Source of the DNA: Straminergon stramineum
Lineage: Eukaryota; Streptophyta; Bryopsida; Hypnales; Calliergonaceae
Assembly: GCA_963920665.1 (NCBI GenBank)
Contig: OY987269.1
Coordinates: 1,614,501-1,678,500 of the forward strand
Length of the DNA: 64,000 bases
Direction: 5' to 3'
The notes under the pieces are model-generated. The model ran no database searches, was not told the origin of the DNA, and worked only from the letters and a program-made list of their open reading frames with translations. Every line of letters begins with the position of its first letter. The first letter of the stretch is position 1. The position numbers and the translations under genes were made by a program. Shown one piece after another: positions 46,331 to 59,155 of the stretch.

Positions 46331-47021
46331 TATGCCCAATACAATTCTTTGTCCGTAGATTTGGGATGGTGACATGCTAATTTTAAAAGTCATTCAAAGT
46401 TAAGAATTTAGACTATTTCTAGCCGTCGGATCAAAATCGGTAATTAGCTGTGTGGGAATTGGGGGACGTGAGGTCCTTCATGATAAGTACCAAGCATGTG
46501 GGAATTGAGTCTCATTAAGAAACTATCACTACAACTCCGAACCTGAGCTGCCAAAAAAAAATTATTTTCTTCTAATGACGAAGTTTTATCTTTAATTAAG
46601 CTCATGGTGTTTGCAAACGCCTGTTGGGAATGTACCATAACTCACTTGAGAGCAAGATCACAAATGAGTGTGAGGTAGTTTGCTCAACTCCTTGAAACAA
46701 TTTTCAATAAATTTTTGCATGAAGAAACATGGAATTGGCATCTCTCGCAAGTCGTTACATATTTTTTGGACCTTCGTGGAATTAGTTGTGAATTTGTGAA
46801 GTTGAAATGCGGTGGGTAGTGAATGGGACCACCTCCTGAAATGTACAATATTGGTACATTGAAGAAAGCAAGATGTACCTTTGTCTTATAGGTGACTTTT
46901 AGAGCATCCTACCTTAACTTATGAACTTACACGACCAACATGAACCTCTATTGACACCTTATCTGGGATGCACTCGTCAACAATAGGGCATATGTGTCAC
47001 GTAGAGACCTCTTGTGCTTAA

Positions 47022-47600
47022 CCCCTAAGCACTCCAATGTCCACTTCTTGGATGATGAACAAACTAAAACTCAAGTTTCACCCTCATTATTGCTTGGATG
47101 AAAGTCATCCTAATTTGTAGAGATACTTTATGAAGTTGTTGTCTTCTCTAATGGTTGGATTTGGTGTTACTACAATACATCTTTTTCTAAAATTATAAAT
47201 ATGCAAGTATATCAAATGGTTTACCAAGCCAAAATTGCATTGACTAGTTCAAAATGGGATTTGCAAAAATGAGGTCATAGATTTTAAGAATAAAAAAATT
47301 TCAAAAAAATTACCATGTCAAGAAAAACTCATTTCAAATCCATTCCAACAAATTTTACTCAGAAAAAGATAATATTTTGCTAGTAATCAAATTTCAAAGG
47401 AATTTTGAATTTCTTTTTCGTAATTTATACAAAAAATATTGGAGATAGCATTGGGGAATCCAAACATGTAGATGGAATCTATAACTCACACTCTACAACT
47501 TTTATTTGCATATGAATTCAAAAATATTCTTCTAAATAACACTTTATAATGATTTTTTTTAAATGATCAATTCTAAAAAACACTATGTATGCTTAGGGGG
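47022..47600 (+). mobile_element. Repeat family D (579 bp, TTAA-type ends)
   Basis: The element starts CCCCTAAGCACTCC after TTAA (47018-47021) and ends TGCTTAGGGGG followed by TAA. The termini are inverse over about 10-11 bases. The right target copy is imperfect (GTAA). The interior is unrelated to families A-C as far as I can see and has no coding capacity. Confidence 0.65.
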
Positions 47601-48529
47601 TAAGATTGTATATATGTATGGTAGAACCACCCATGACGAACAAGGCCCGATGGTCAAAACATAGGCAATGGAAAATTCAACAAAGAGATGATTGATAAGT
47701 AACCATTAGTTTCTTGGTTTTCCACCATCTTCTAGCCATCATTGTTATAACACATGTGCTTCGTTTTGAGAGCCAAATTAGTCTCTATATGAGCAATGAT
47801 GGAAGAATCTATGTGTTGGGAATGGATGCATGCCAACTTTTGGCTTTTAAAATTCATGACAATTTGAATTTAAGGAAAAAAATTATAAAAATTTGACAAC
47901 ACTCATCCTTTCTATCTCTCTACATAGCAAAAAATTAACAATGCCTTCTACTACTCTATATCATGCACAAAATGCTTAAGTGGCTGGTAATGGGTGGTTC
48001 TACTATATGCATAGATGTGTGCTTATGCATAATAATAGACATGTATACATATTAATGTCATGTTGAGATATCCTTGAACATGAAGTGTGTAAAACCATGC
48101 AAACTTTTGTTGGAATTCATCAATGAGGGCTGATGATTTTTATTCAACAATTGATTGCCCAAAAGTGGATCCTTTAGTGCAAACAATTCCATTGTAGAGT
48201 GGATGAAATGCTACTAAATCCTGGGGAGGTGACACTATTTTTTGGATGGGGGTACATTTTTTAGTTGAATTAATGACATTCCATTTTTTATTTAATTGTA
48301 AAATTTGTTTGATACTTCTATAAATTCGATTTCTTTTATTATATAGTCATTGAAATTACAAATACATTTTGAGACATCTTTTGAATTTTGGACACAAAAC
48401 CATTTATCATAATCACATACAATATATGAAAATCCTACATGCCCATACAAACAACATAAATTTATCAAATATCTTATGAAGATTGTGAAAGGGTCTTGAA
48501 TAAATGAAGTCTCAATTCATGTTTTCAGC
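47601..48529. other. AT-rich spacer
   Basis: No feature is recognised. Confidence 0.5.
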
Positions 48530-48533
48530 TTAA

Positions 48534-48756
48534 CCCTTGAACACTGGGTTGGTGACTATGGAAATCAGCCACTTTGGAACTGTGTGACATCATACACTTT
48601 AAAAAAAATCAAAAATACTCAATGGGAGTCAAACTACTGTAGAAGATCTCCCTTTTCCACCCCTAATTCCGAGGATGAATAGTTACAATTCTGTCCTACA
48701 GAGGAGAATTCCTTGTCGTTCATTGGACAAAAAAAGTCTATCGTGTTGTTTAGGGA
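48534..48756 (+). mobile_element. Repeat family A, copy 2 (223 bp)
   Basis: It starts CCCTTGAACAC after TTAA (48530-48533) and ends gtgttgtttaggga before TTAT, a one-base change from TTAA. It is the full-length partner of 30149-30370. Confidence 0.8.
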
Positions 48757-48843
48757 TTATTACTCTTTTGAATGAAGATAGTACTAAATGCCATATTTAA
48801 CTACTTTTGGACTATTGAAAGTCCAAAATTTAAAAAATGCAGA

Positions 48844-49937
48844 AATCTCACGATGAATGGTGTGAGGCATTACAACGGGAGATTTCTAGATACCGTGAAG
48901 TTAATTTTTGTAAGTGTGTTGCAAGGCTCCCGATAGGTCAATTGAAGCACACGAATGTGCATCTTAGGATATACATTAACTATGAATGATGAAGTAAATA
49001 GGGCTCAGATGGATTCATGTTAGGCAATACATCGAGAGATATCCAGATACAAAGAAGTTTAGGTTTCCTTGAGGGTGGTGCAAGGCCCCATAAGCACACA
49101 AACATGCATGTGAGGGAAGACAGAAACTCTGAATGATGAAGTAATTGCTACCATCTAGAATGGAGGTGGGGAGTAAGTTACTCGGAAATCTCCCGATGGA
49201 GTGCAAACCTTGTAAGGCTAGCACGATCATTTCATATACCAGAACATTTTGGTCTTGTGCATCTTATGCCCTCCTAAAGTATTCTAGGCATGAACAATGA
49301 ATGTGAAAGCTTGGCCTTATTTGATATTAACAAAGTAGTTCGAAATATAAACATTTGAAAGCAAAGAGGTAGAAGATTCCAAAGAATGACAAGACCAAGT
49401 CATTTGAAATGGAATAGAAGGAATGAAAATGAATATTGGAAATAGTAACTTATAGTGCAAGAAAGAAGGAAATTGTCTTGCATCATTTTAATAATCACTT
49501 AAGAGATTGAGTACAAGAAAATATTGAATAGCAAAGCCAATGGAGCGTTAGCACCTGCTATGACTATGAAATGGGATTTAGAGGTTGCCGTGAAGGAATT
49601 AAAATAAGAATACATTTCGGTCTTCATGAATAAAGTGAAGGCATCCCACACACCGTAGTAGATTTCACAAGAACTGTTGGTCCCTAAACCTTGAAAGATA
49701 GGAAACCAATCAAACCATATGTGGACATGCAGGCTGCCACTTTCGCACCGATCAGAAGGAAACATCGGGAGATCTCCCAATGGCCATGCCAATACCATGC
49801 CGAGCAAAACAAAGCATTGGGAGATTAGCCGATAGCTTTGCCACTATTACACTAGGTAAAGCAAAGCATCGGGAGATCTCTCGATAGCCTTGTTACGGTT
49901 ATGATAGATACAGTAGAGAATTGGGAGATCTCCCAAT
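48844..49937. repeat. Palindrome-containing minisatellite, left block
   Basis: Clear copies of the catcgggagatctcccgatg core start at 49763, 49815, 49867 and 49919-49920, exactly 52 bases apart. Degenerate copies appear near 48844, 48873, 49028 and 49185. The block lies just downstream of the 3' end of the DUF7869-like gene. Confidence 0.85.
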
Positions 49938-50035
49938 AGCCGTGAAGACTAGGACACAATAGTCAATTAGGGATCCACCTCGTTTGCCCTATTCAAACTC
50001 GTAAGGGCAGCTTCTCTATTTTTTTTAGGAATAGT

Positions 50036-52690
50036 CTATGATTTTGGGTTAACTTTCTTGGACCAAGTTGCGTATACTACAAAAGATGCATCCACCCAAG
50101 CAGGAGGTGTATTCTCAACAACCTACTTCTTGTACCAACAATTTTGGTACCTCAATTTCATCGTACTTTCAGAATTATCTGGTCTCCAATATTGGAGCAG
50201 GAACTTCTTGTTGTTCACATGGCCTTCCTCTCTGCAAACCTCACATAGTGTTCTTCCTTGCCAGACATCACAAATTGAGGGATCTTTGGGTCAGAGCAAA
50301 ATCCACAAACCTAGACGAATATCAACCCAAAGATTGAAGCTTTCTCTTGGTGCCTCATTTGCGGGTCCGCAATAAGGTTCCAATTCCTCTCCCTCTGGAA
50401 TCATGTTGACAGGATTGACTGTTGGCTCATGGGAAGATGATTCTTGCACCTTCCAATTGTACTTTGGCTAGAAGCCTTCAACCAATTCTATAGGATAGTC
50501 CAAAAGTGGCTCCTTCACCTCATGCAGCACATGCTTCGAATACTCTACGTATGGAACAAAGGCAATCGCAAATCCCTTGCATTCGGACATTCCATCTTCC
50601 CAAAAGTCAATGTGCTTCTCAAGTCCTAACAAAATCAAGCCCTTGTTCAAGGTTGCTTTTCGTGCTGCTTCCACCACCTTTTCTTGATTTCTGGATGTTG
50701 TCGGAACTTCGCTACCCCACATGGGCTTGAAAGGAACAGGTTTAGGACAATCCAAAGGGAGCTTAGGTTGACCACTTCGGTCTTTCTTCAGTAGGCATCG
50801 CGAAGGTCCATCAAATGGTAGCCACTATGAATCAACTACTAACTTCTTATACTTCATGACAAGGACTCCATGACAATCCACATAGAACCGAAAGAGGTGC
50901 ATCTCCCCCAAACCAATTAGTTTAGCAGTGCCGCTGCATAGGTAACCCTTGACAAACGACTTGAAATCCGCCACCTCTTGGATGAATTCCGGTATAAATG
51001 ACAAATCTTGGGACTCTATGAAGGCTTTCATAAGGTCCGCGCCGACAAATGTATTCTTGCTCTTCAAAGCCTTGGAAAGGTGGCTAAAATATGCATCAAT
51101 GTCCTCGTGAGTATGTCCTACTAGTAGAAAACCCATCTGAATTTCTTGGAATACTCCTCTTGCAGTAAGCAAGGACAAGAACGCCATGAGATACTGGTTC
51201 TTGTTATCTTTAGCGGAGTTGTCAAGTTGAAGATAGAGCTTCTTAGGAAGAGAGCGAGATCCACGTCGAGCATCCTTTGGAATCAATTTCAAGGCGTCCA
51301 TACCCCTAGATTTCCCTCTAAGTAATGCCTCGAATATTGTATTCGCAGGCGGATTGGGGAAGAGGTTGCTAGTCTCCCGAATCAGTGGACCTTCAAGTCG
51401 ACGAAACAACTTAGCCAATGATGAGATAGTGAAGTTCGAGTCGCTTGACCAGCACGTTGGTCCATAATGGGCATATGCACTGTCGGCATGACCATGAGCG
51501 ACCATACTAGTTACACTCATAGGAAGCTGATCCAAACTTGGTGTGGCCTTTGTCGTCACCCACATTCTTGGAAGAGCCGTCTTCCTTGTATCCATTTTGT
51601 CGTGAATGATGCATAGTATCTCCTCAGGGTTACTCGTAGATTCTTCACGCCATGTGGCATACAATCAACGGTAGGATGCTTGATGATTCAGATCTTCACT
51701 TCGCTGCTTCATGAATTCCACGAAGTCCAAGCTTCTTTTTGGTGATTTTAGAATGAATTGCTGCAATTCATTGCACTTCATACACTTGGCGAAAGAGCTA
51801 CCTACAGGCTTAATGGAAACGTAATTGAAGTGCTCCTTCTTTATTCTACTATTCGTGGATTGGCTAACTGTACGAAGGCCACACTCCCCATTCAACTACA
51901 AGTAGAAAACCAGAACTGCACATCAGATGCAGTAAGGGTATGGAGTTCAAAACACTGTAAACAACAATCACAGCAGCAATAGTGTCGATAAATGATTTCA
52001 CAAAACGACAATTGGGAGATCTCCTAATGAAATAGAAATAAAATGAAGTCCATATCCACATGTATCGGGAGATCTTCCGATGAGGTAGGAATGAAAAGAA
52101 GTCCATTGGGAGACATGTATCGGGAGATCTCCCAATAAGGGTGGACTAAAATGAAGTCTGTAAAGAGAAATGTACTGGGAGATGTCCCGATGCACTACAC
52201 TTCGAAAGAAACACATAATAATTCTATCCAATCATATTAAAGGTTCACCAAAATACCTCATTAGCGTCACCATGAATGCACTTCCAGTTGTTTCCCGCAG
52301 GGAGGAACTTCAACGTGTCTACTCTCCCGTTCCCTATGGACCGCATTTGGTGTGGCATTTGGTGAGTAGTGTTGTCGATGATGGCTTTCATTGTACCAGT
52401 GACCTACATAGTTCGAAGTCGAGGATGCTTGATCCCTTTGTTCCTGTGGGTCGAGGAAACTACACCTTGCTTGTACAAATCCATGTAATTGTGGTAGGTG
52501 GACTTTGGAACTCCATGAATAATGTACCATGCAGTGGCACAAACTTCTAATCCTTCCAAAGTAATATATTTCCACTTCCGTGTCCAATCCACACTATGCA
52601 ATTGTTTGCCAACTACGATTCCTTACTCTCGACACTCTTCAAAAGACTTCAAAAAATATCTCTCTTTGACCATCAACGATTTTGCTTGGG
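50036..52690 (-). pseudogene. DUF7869-like putative transposase, seven in-frame stops
   Basis: Two exons can be read: about 52690-52257 (ending GAG before gtattt) and 51895-50036 (starting after cttgtag). The first holds VKERYFLKSFEEC, EVCATAWYIIHGVPKS and NNTTHQMPHQM. The second holds VSQSTNSRIKKEHFNYVS, AKCMKCNELQ, IIHDKMDTRKTALPR, YLQLDNSAKDNKNQY and GHTHEDIDAYFS, then YCGPANEAPRE and LLQYWRPDNS. The conserved Asp and Glu/Asp blocks suggest an RNase H-like fold. I recognise the order of motifs as that of DUF7869 proteins, which are widespread in mosses and animals and are suspected transposases. The label is from memory. Stops: TAA 52623, TAG 52404, TGA 51665, TAG 50825, TAG 50468, TGA 50291, TAG 50123. 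There is no frameshift anywhere in 1.86 kb of exon 2, so the decay is by substitution. The intron 51896-52256 carries four palindrome repeats. Confidence 0.7.
52010..52192. repeat. Palindrome-containing minisatellite, intron block
   Basis: Four units with cores at 52011, 52064, 52119 and 52174 (spacing 53-55 bases) lie inside the intron of the DUF7869-like gene. Between the cores the units share gaatgaaaagaagtccat-like sequence. Confidence 0.85.
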
Positions 52691-53029
52691 GGAAAAACTA
52701 GTAGCAATGATTGTCGTAGCATTTCTCTGAATTGACCTTTCAAATTTTAGTGTCGCTAGTTTTGCATGTGAATTGTGTCTCTGTATGACAAAGGGAGGGT
52801 CGATGAACTATAAATCGATACGGCGCCTTCTCTCTTCCACCCAGATAGGCAAGGGGATCCTGTACATCAGGAAAGGCATCGAAGTGCTCCACGTGTCCTT
52901 CAAACATCAACCATTAGGGAACCAACACTCTGAAATTGGCTAACGAGTGTGGGTCATGATTACTTGATGATCACCAAGGAAAATGTCAGGGACGGTCACA
53001 CCTATGTGCCCTTCACCAAGGGTAGTATT

Positions 53030-53595
53030 TTAGAAACTATTGTCCGGCCTCCAATAGTTTATTCGTCTAGACAATAGTAACACACCCATCACATCCTTCT
53101 GATGGACCTCTAACCCTGTCCATTGCTCCTGTTGAATAAATGGACTCGAATCCACATGGGGATCTTTAGTACATTTTATGACGTCTGCAGCACTCCACAG
53201 CACCGTCCGGTTCAGGACATTTGAGAGCGTTGTAAAACCCTTTTGGGCAAGGTGCAACCGTAAAATATTGAGCTTCAACGACAAAGGATGATGGGTGTAT
53301 AAGAACAAATACCCATAGCTCGAATGGAATTGGAACTCCAAGCCACTTGCCCTGAGGTCTTGCCTCCACAATAGACCCTACTCTAACTTCTCCAAATCCT
53401 CGATGATAAAGCTTAACCACGTCACCGACATTCAATGGTGTGGTCTGTGCATAAGACTCCTATGACTCGGCCTTGTCGGCACCATCACCAATATATGGCG
53501 TAATTGCATAATCCATAAACTCTGAGACCGAATCCATTGATTTTGCCCTACTATCTATAGAAACCATATCTCGTGCAGGTTCTGAATCTCTGTAT
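53030..53595 (-). pseudogene. Upstream coding remnant of the same element, function unknown
   Basis: An exon-like segment starts after ttttgcag (53595). It reads RDSEPARDMVSIDSRAKSMD and MDYAITPYIGDGADKAES, then a TAG, then DVVKLYHRGFGEVRVGSIVE, GKWLGVPIPFELWVFVLIHP and SSFVVEAQYFTVAPCP. After a second stop the coding character is unclear. In another frame 53040 ends NYWRPDNS, which recalls QYWRPDNS near the end of the DUF7869-like frame. It has the same strand and order as that gene and may be its 5' part or a second ORF of the transposon. No domain is recognised with certainty. Confidence 0.4.
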
Positions 53596-53685
53596 CTGCA
53601 AAATAAAGGAACCAACGTTGAAGTCAACGAAAGTCAATTCCACATAACATTGTCCACAACATGTTAGGGTCAGTCACTACAAATT

Positions 53686-54586
53686 CATCAGGAGATCTCT
53701 GAATTGAAGGAATGTGCACCAAAAAATACTTGCATTCGAAGAAAGAAGTAATATGATGAATTACAAATATTCAATCCCCCCCGCAATAACGTAATCCGAG
53801 CATCAATCGATGTCACAATCAGAATCCCCAATAAGACCCATAGTGACAAATGTCTGGACGGACCTCCCGTCTCCCCAAAACATATAACCATCGGGAGATT
53901 TCCTGATGGACCCAAGGGCCACACTATAGAACATTTCATCAGGAGATCTCCTGATAGACATAGCCTCAAAATAGGAAACAATTCAACTGGAGATCTCAAC
54001 ATACAGACAAAAAATGATGTCCCCATACCCAACTAGAATGGTTCATGAAAAAAGTCATTGGGAGATCTCTCGATGATAGCCATTCGGACTGCTTCCACAC
54101 TGAATTCATCAAATGATCTTTTCATGATTTTATCGGATATGGAGAGACTAAAGTCATCGAGAGATCTCCCAATGATATTGGAAAATTTTTGTATATTAAT
54201 TTCATTGGGATATCTCCCGTTGAAAATGTAAAATTTATGTTTCCAAAATTCATCGAGAGATCTCCCGATAAAAATTCTGAATTTGAGTAGACCGGAGTCA
54301 TCGAGAGATCTCCCGATGATAATGTAGAAATTTAGTTTATTGAAATCAACGGGAGATCTCCCGTTGATATTGCAGAATCTTCGTGTTCAGAAGTCATCGG
54401 GAGATCTCCCGATGTTCTCCTCATGGATTGTCCAATGATGTCACCTAGTTGATCTACAAGAACACCACATGTCATTTTTGAAATAAAATTCTAGAATTAT
54501 GGCTCAACAGAGACATCGGGAGATCTCCTGATAATAAAGTAATTCACTCAAAGTCCGCGAAAGAATCAACGGGAGATCTCCCAATG
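53686..54586. repeat. Palindrome-containing minisatellite, right block
   Basis: Cores start at 53686, 53889, 53937, about 53984, 54056, about 54107 (degenerate), 54155, 54203, 54251, 54299, 54348, 54395, 54514 and 54567. Spacing is 47-49 bases through most of the block. The unit is a 20-bp palindrome plus about 28 bases of AT-rich spacer (gataatgtagaaatttagtt-like). It lies just upstream of the 5' part of the decayed transposase gene. Confidence 0.9.
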
Positions 54587-54589
54587 GCG

Positions 54590-57359
54590 CGAATCCATAA
54601 CTTCCATACAATACCGAATGCGATTCGTAGGGATGTCTATATGCGTAATGTACAAATGTACGAAACATCTGCTGGGCGAAGACTATACTACTTCCTACTT
54701 GCTTACGATGTCGCATCTCTACTATGTGCAAGGGACACTTGGATTAAGGTTTTACTTTAGAAAAAAAATCATTCTGCTTCATTGATATGGAGTTCCAAAT
54801 CTAGGATCTTGCCTTCCTATATAGGCCACGAACTAGCAACATGGAATCGGTTTACTTCGTAATTATTAATGAATGCGCGCATTCATTCTAATCTGTGAAT
54901 ATTGACTTATAGGTGAATCGATCAGAAATCCATCGACACCCTCGAGACATGCACAGGTTTCACATTGTGACAAAGGTGACATTGACACTTATTATAACCT
55001 ACTCACTCAGTCTGCAATTCCATTGCATTGTCACTCCTAGCGTCATCAGTCCATCACTACATTGTCGTCATTCTGCAATTCTGCAACTTACTTAACCACT
55101 ATGAAAAAAGAATAATACTTGCAGTGCCAATCATCGAGGGGTTGCGAAACTCGATTGACTTAAACCTTCCGAGCTAGCATCACCCGAAGTTACAGTTTCC
55201 TACTCTTCTCATCTTCAATCCATTGCTTCGTTCACGTCTGTGAAAGAAAGAAAGACATGATTGGTCAAGGTCATCACAAACATCAAATATGGAATTCGTG
55301 CTTCCTGCCTAAATTTGATAAGGGTGCTATGTTCCTGCATTTTGGATTTTCTGAGCACTCTTAATGGTCATGTATGACTGTCTGCAGTTTGGATTTCAAG
55401 GTGTAGTCTTCTCTTAGAATGTTGACTGTAGTCTTGGAGGGTGTGCTGGCCAACCCGCATAAATGCCACGGTTGAGTTCGTTAGTTCGTCACATATGTAG
55501 ACTTGGATAATAGCTCAAATATCCAAAGCCCGATAGTGTTTGTGTGGATCTTCAAGTCGAATCTTCCTATGATTCTTCGACTTGCTTTCACTGTGCTACT
55601 TTGGGTCTGTTAAGTCTCCCTCTACAACTTAGTACTCTTCGGTTCTGCATCTACTTATTATTCTTTATTAACTTCGTCCGACTATTACTTCGTGCCATCT
55701 AGGAGAAGAGTTCATGCTATTTAAAGGACATCCACACATGTGTACTGCCTTGTTATGAAAAAGTCATATTCATAAACATTAAGTTGACCGGAGTACTAGT
55801 CCCCAGAATGCACATTTTCAATTACTTTACCACATGTTTTTAGAGTTACTTAAGGGTCCACGGCTTTAAAGGTTTAGGTTTTAGGCACCCCGGGTGGGTG
55901 GGAGGGACATCCCCAAATAGGGCCTTTTCTAGAAATAACAAACAAATCATAATCCAAGAAGAACATAATAGAACATAGATAGTATAAAGCAAAATGGAGA
56001 TCACTCACATCAACCATCAAACCATCAAAACCCACCAAATAAATATAATACCACTCAATAAACTTTTGTAAAGAAGTATTAAGTACAAAGTACTAAATAA
56101 AGATCACATCATCATTATATGGTACACACAATATGTATGTCAAGTCATAAATAGCTACTTATGCTGTGAACTAAATCTTTGGAAACACAAAGTGATTTAG
56201 AGTCCCAAATAAAAAGAATTTGTTGCCAAAGTCTTTGGATAGAGCCACGATAAAGATTTAACCAAAGAGGTTGTAGACCTCACCTGTCCCCATGACAAAC
56301 CAAACATTGGAATGTTAGTAAGTCATAGACAAGGTGTCTACATCCCACAATTGCATATTATAGCAATTACAAAAGAAAAATCAACAAGTAAAGCTCAAAA
56401 CTACACAAAAAAAACTGAACAACAAATTACAAATCCTAGCTTAATACATTGTACACCATAGATGACCTGTGTAGATGCCATTCTGGTCCTCACTTCCACC
56501 AACTGTAGTCACTTCCAACACCTTGTAAGAGCCAACAATACCAAATTGTGAAGGCTCAAAGGTAGTTTCAATCTCTTATATATTAGCCATAGGAGAGTTC
56601 AATCAAGGCTAAGTCAAGTCTATGCCTTGGGCTCCAAGGAAACGTGCCTTGAATCCCAACCACCCATAGGCCCCAAGAATTAATGACTTGGTTTCTAGGG
56701 ATAAAAATTAGCCAAGTCAGACAACCTTGATCTAAAAGAAACCCTCAAATTAGGGAAAAATCAATTCTCCATAATCCAAGGATTTTTTAAGGACCACAAA
56801 TAGCCATCCATCGTAGCACTAGCATAGTACCTCTATGATGTGCTGGATAAACCTATAATGACAACCAATGAAGCTAGGGACACTAGACAAGTCACATTGA
56901 CAAATGTCACACTCCATTCAACATGGAAGCTTCTAATAATCTCCTTACCCATGACCAAGTATAAATAACTCTCGTATGGTATAGAAGATGCCAAGTGATA
57001 CCAATCAATTTTCCATGGCTAGAAAAAGAATAATATAGGCCCACCAAAAGAAAAAGTCCATATTTCATATAATAGTGTCAAAGTGTAAAAAAATCCCAAT
57101 GGCTATTTAGAAAGAAACAAACCTAAGGAAACTAAGACTGACGGGAGGGATGGGAGGGGCATATCAATAAATTCCAATGGTAAGTGTATAAAACATAACC
57201 CACCATAGAAGAGAACCGAAAAATACCCATAAAAAATATTGGACATTAAATAGTAATAGATATTTATAAAAGGCCATCCCTCTTATAAACAACAAATGTT
57301 CTATAAAAGGAGTGCCAACACCATTTCTTTTGTAAAACCAAAATATATAATGTGCAAAG
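54590..57359. other. Intergenic DNA, no gene recognised
   Basis: Moderate composition to about 55700, then AT-rich. An ORF at 54913-55095 (+) is short and unremarkable. The right boundary of the palindrome-bearing transposon may lie here, but I could not identify its terminus. Confidence 0.4.
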
Positions 57360-57360
57360 A

Positions 57361-57423
57361 TTTAGGATTTAGGATTTAGGGTTTAGGATTTAGGGTTTAG
57401 GGTTAGGGTTAGGGTTTAGGGTT
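57361..57423 (+). repeat. Interstitial plant telomere-type repeat
   Basis: About nine tandem units are mostly TTTAGGG, with variants TTTAGGA (three) and TTAGGG (two). This is the Arabidopsis-type telomere repeat of land plants, here far from any visible chromosome end. Confidence 0.93.
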
Positions 57424-58905
57424 CATGGGAAAAGAAAAATAAAGAAACGAAAATCGGAATAGAGTCCAAGGTTTCAAGGTTTCAAAATTCAAGGTTTAGG
57501 GTATAGGCATACATTCATTTTGGAGTATCTTACTAAATTCTGTGGTTTCAAGTTGAAGGTTGTGATTTAATCCCTTGGGGGACATTTTCTTCAATCTATG
57601 TTGTTGAAGATCTCTCTGTGCTGTAGACCCTTTTTGAAGATATGTTCTTATATTTTACTAGTATATTTGGAAAGTTCTAGTGCCGTTTTATAGATTAGAA
57701 GGATGGATTTGAGTTTCTGAAATCTTTCTTATTTTATAAAGTAAGTTGAATGTTTGGAAATGCATTCTCATTATTTCATGTTGTCATTTATCACATTCTC
57801 TTGGTTTTTATTGATTGCATATTTATTGAGTAAATAATTGTATGTCATGACCAAATATATCATACCCTATCTACGTGTGTGTGATACTTCTATAGAATTG
57901 AGGGAGGGATGTTTGGCTATTTTTTTAATCTACAACGAGAGAACTTTGGGAAACCTCTATGGTTTTCCTTGTAATGCTTATCACAATGTCTTGTTTTTTA
58001 AAATTTGTAGACCCTAAAGTTGAATGTAAATAAATGACCAATCATATAATTAGTATTTCATATGATATATGTTTAGATTTAGGGTAAAAAAATGATGACT
58101 TCTTTGATTATGCTTAATTAGAAACATGGGCATTCAATGTCTAATTCTTAATCATTGAAGCCTAATATACTTCAAGAATTTGTCCATGAGATACTTAAAA
58201 TCAAATCATATGAATTGTACATTCCAACAAGAAAGTAGTGTTTATGAATGGGATAAGTATTTAGGATGAATTAGCCACAAGACATTCCAAAAAACTATAT
58301 TGAAACTTCTTTAATGTAAACTAATTAATATACCCCAGTTGAAAACGTGCCCTCCAAAATATTATAAGTAGTACCAATACAATGTTGTTAATCACCATCG
58401 GTCCTCTTTCCTTGATTTTAAAGAAATACGTAAGTAACATGTCCTTCAATGAGTTCTACAAGTTCAACAATCTCCTTTCAAATAGTTCATTTTTGCAAGT
58501 GTATGCAAAATACAAAAGTGAGTCACTCTTCAACAAAGTTTGTGTTCTAAATTAACCCTACTACCAACGATGCTAGCATGCGAGCTTAGAGCTGTGAACC
58601 TGTGAGTGTGGAACTTGTGAGCCTAAAGCCCCCAAAACTTTTGGGGGGAATTTTTTGCACACCAATTTCTTTTGTTAACTTTTTTTTCCGATAGTAGAGA
58701 AGAAGTTTCTAATTATAGTGAATATTGTGACCTATGACCATGTCACCTATAACCGTGAATTGTTCTAGTCTTTTTAATTGTCTTCAGATTTTTTCATTGC
58801 TATGGGAAAAGAACTTCAAACTCTGTTGAGAAGTTCAAGCACTTAGTTCAATAAGTAGAATAGAAAAAATGCCAAACGTTGCAAGTACACTAGACAAATG
58901 TCATT
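57424..58905. other. AT-rich intergenic DNA
   Basis: No gene or repeat family is recognised. Confidence 0.5.
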
Positions 58906-59155
58906 CAAATAGAAGAAGGGAAAAAAATGGGGAAAAAAAATGGGGGCTAAAAGAAAAAAAATGGGGTATTCAAAGAAAAAAAAGGGAAATGGAAGAATTG
59001 GGTAAAGAAAAAAAAATGGGGAAATTAAGAAAAAAAATGGGGAAAGAAAAAAATGGGGAATTCAAAGAAATAAAAGGGAAATGGAAGAATTGGGGAAAGA
59101 AAAAAAATGGGGAAATTAAGATAAAAAATGGGGATTGAAACCCAAAAAACGGGAA
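58906..59155 (+). repeat. Purine-rich tandem repeat (A-run plus TGGGG)
   Basis: Irregular units of A6-8, TGGGG and AAA, with a longer unit containing attcaaagaaa-aaagggaaatggaagaattggg, occur at least twice (58965-59015 and 59055-59100). The strand has almost no C. A frame through it (58869-59138) is Lys/Gly/Glu repeats and is not a gene. Confidence 0.85.

Noticed and set aside
53686..54586. Regularly spaced short repeats resembling a CRISPR array
   Set aside because: The spacers are similar to each other, the repeat is a diverged palindrome in plant nuclear DNA, and no cas gene is present. It is a minisatellite.
58869..59138. 89-codon Lys/Gly-rich ORF
   Set aside because: It is a translation of the purine-rich tandem repeat.
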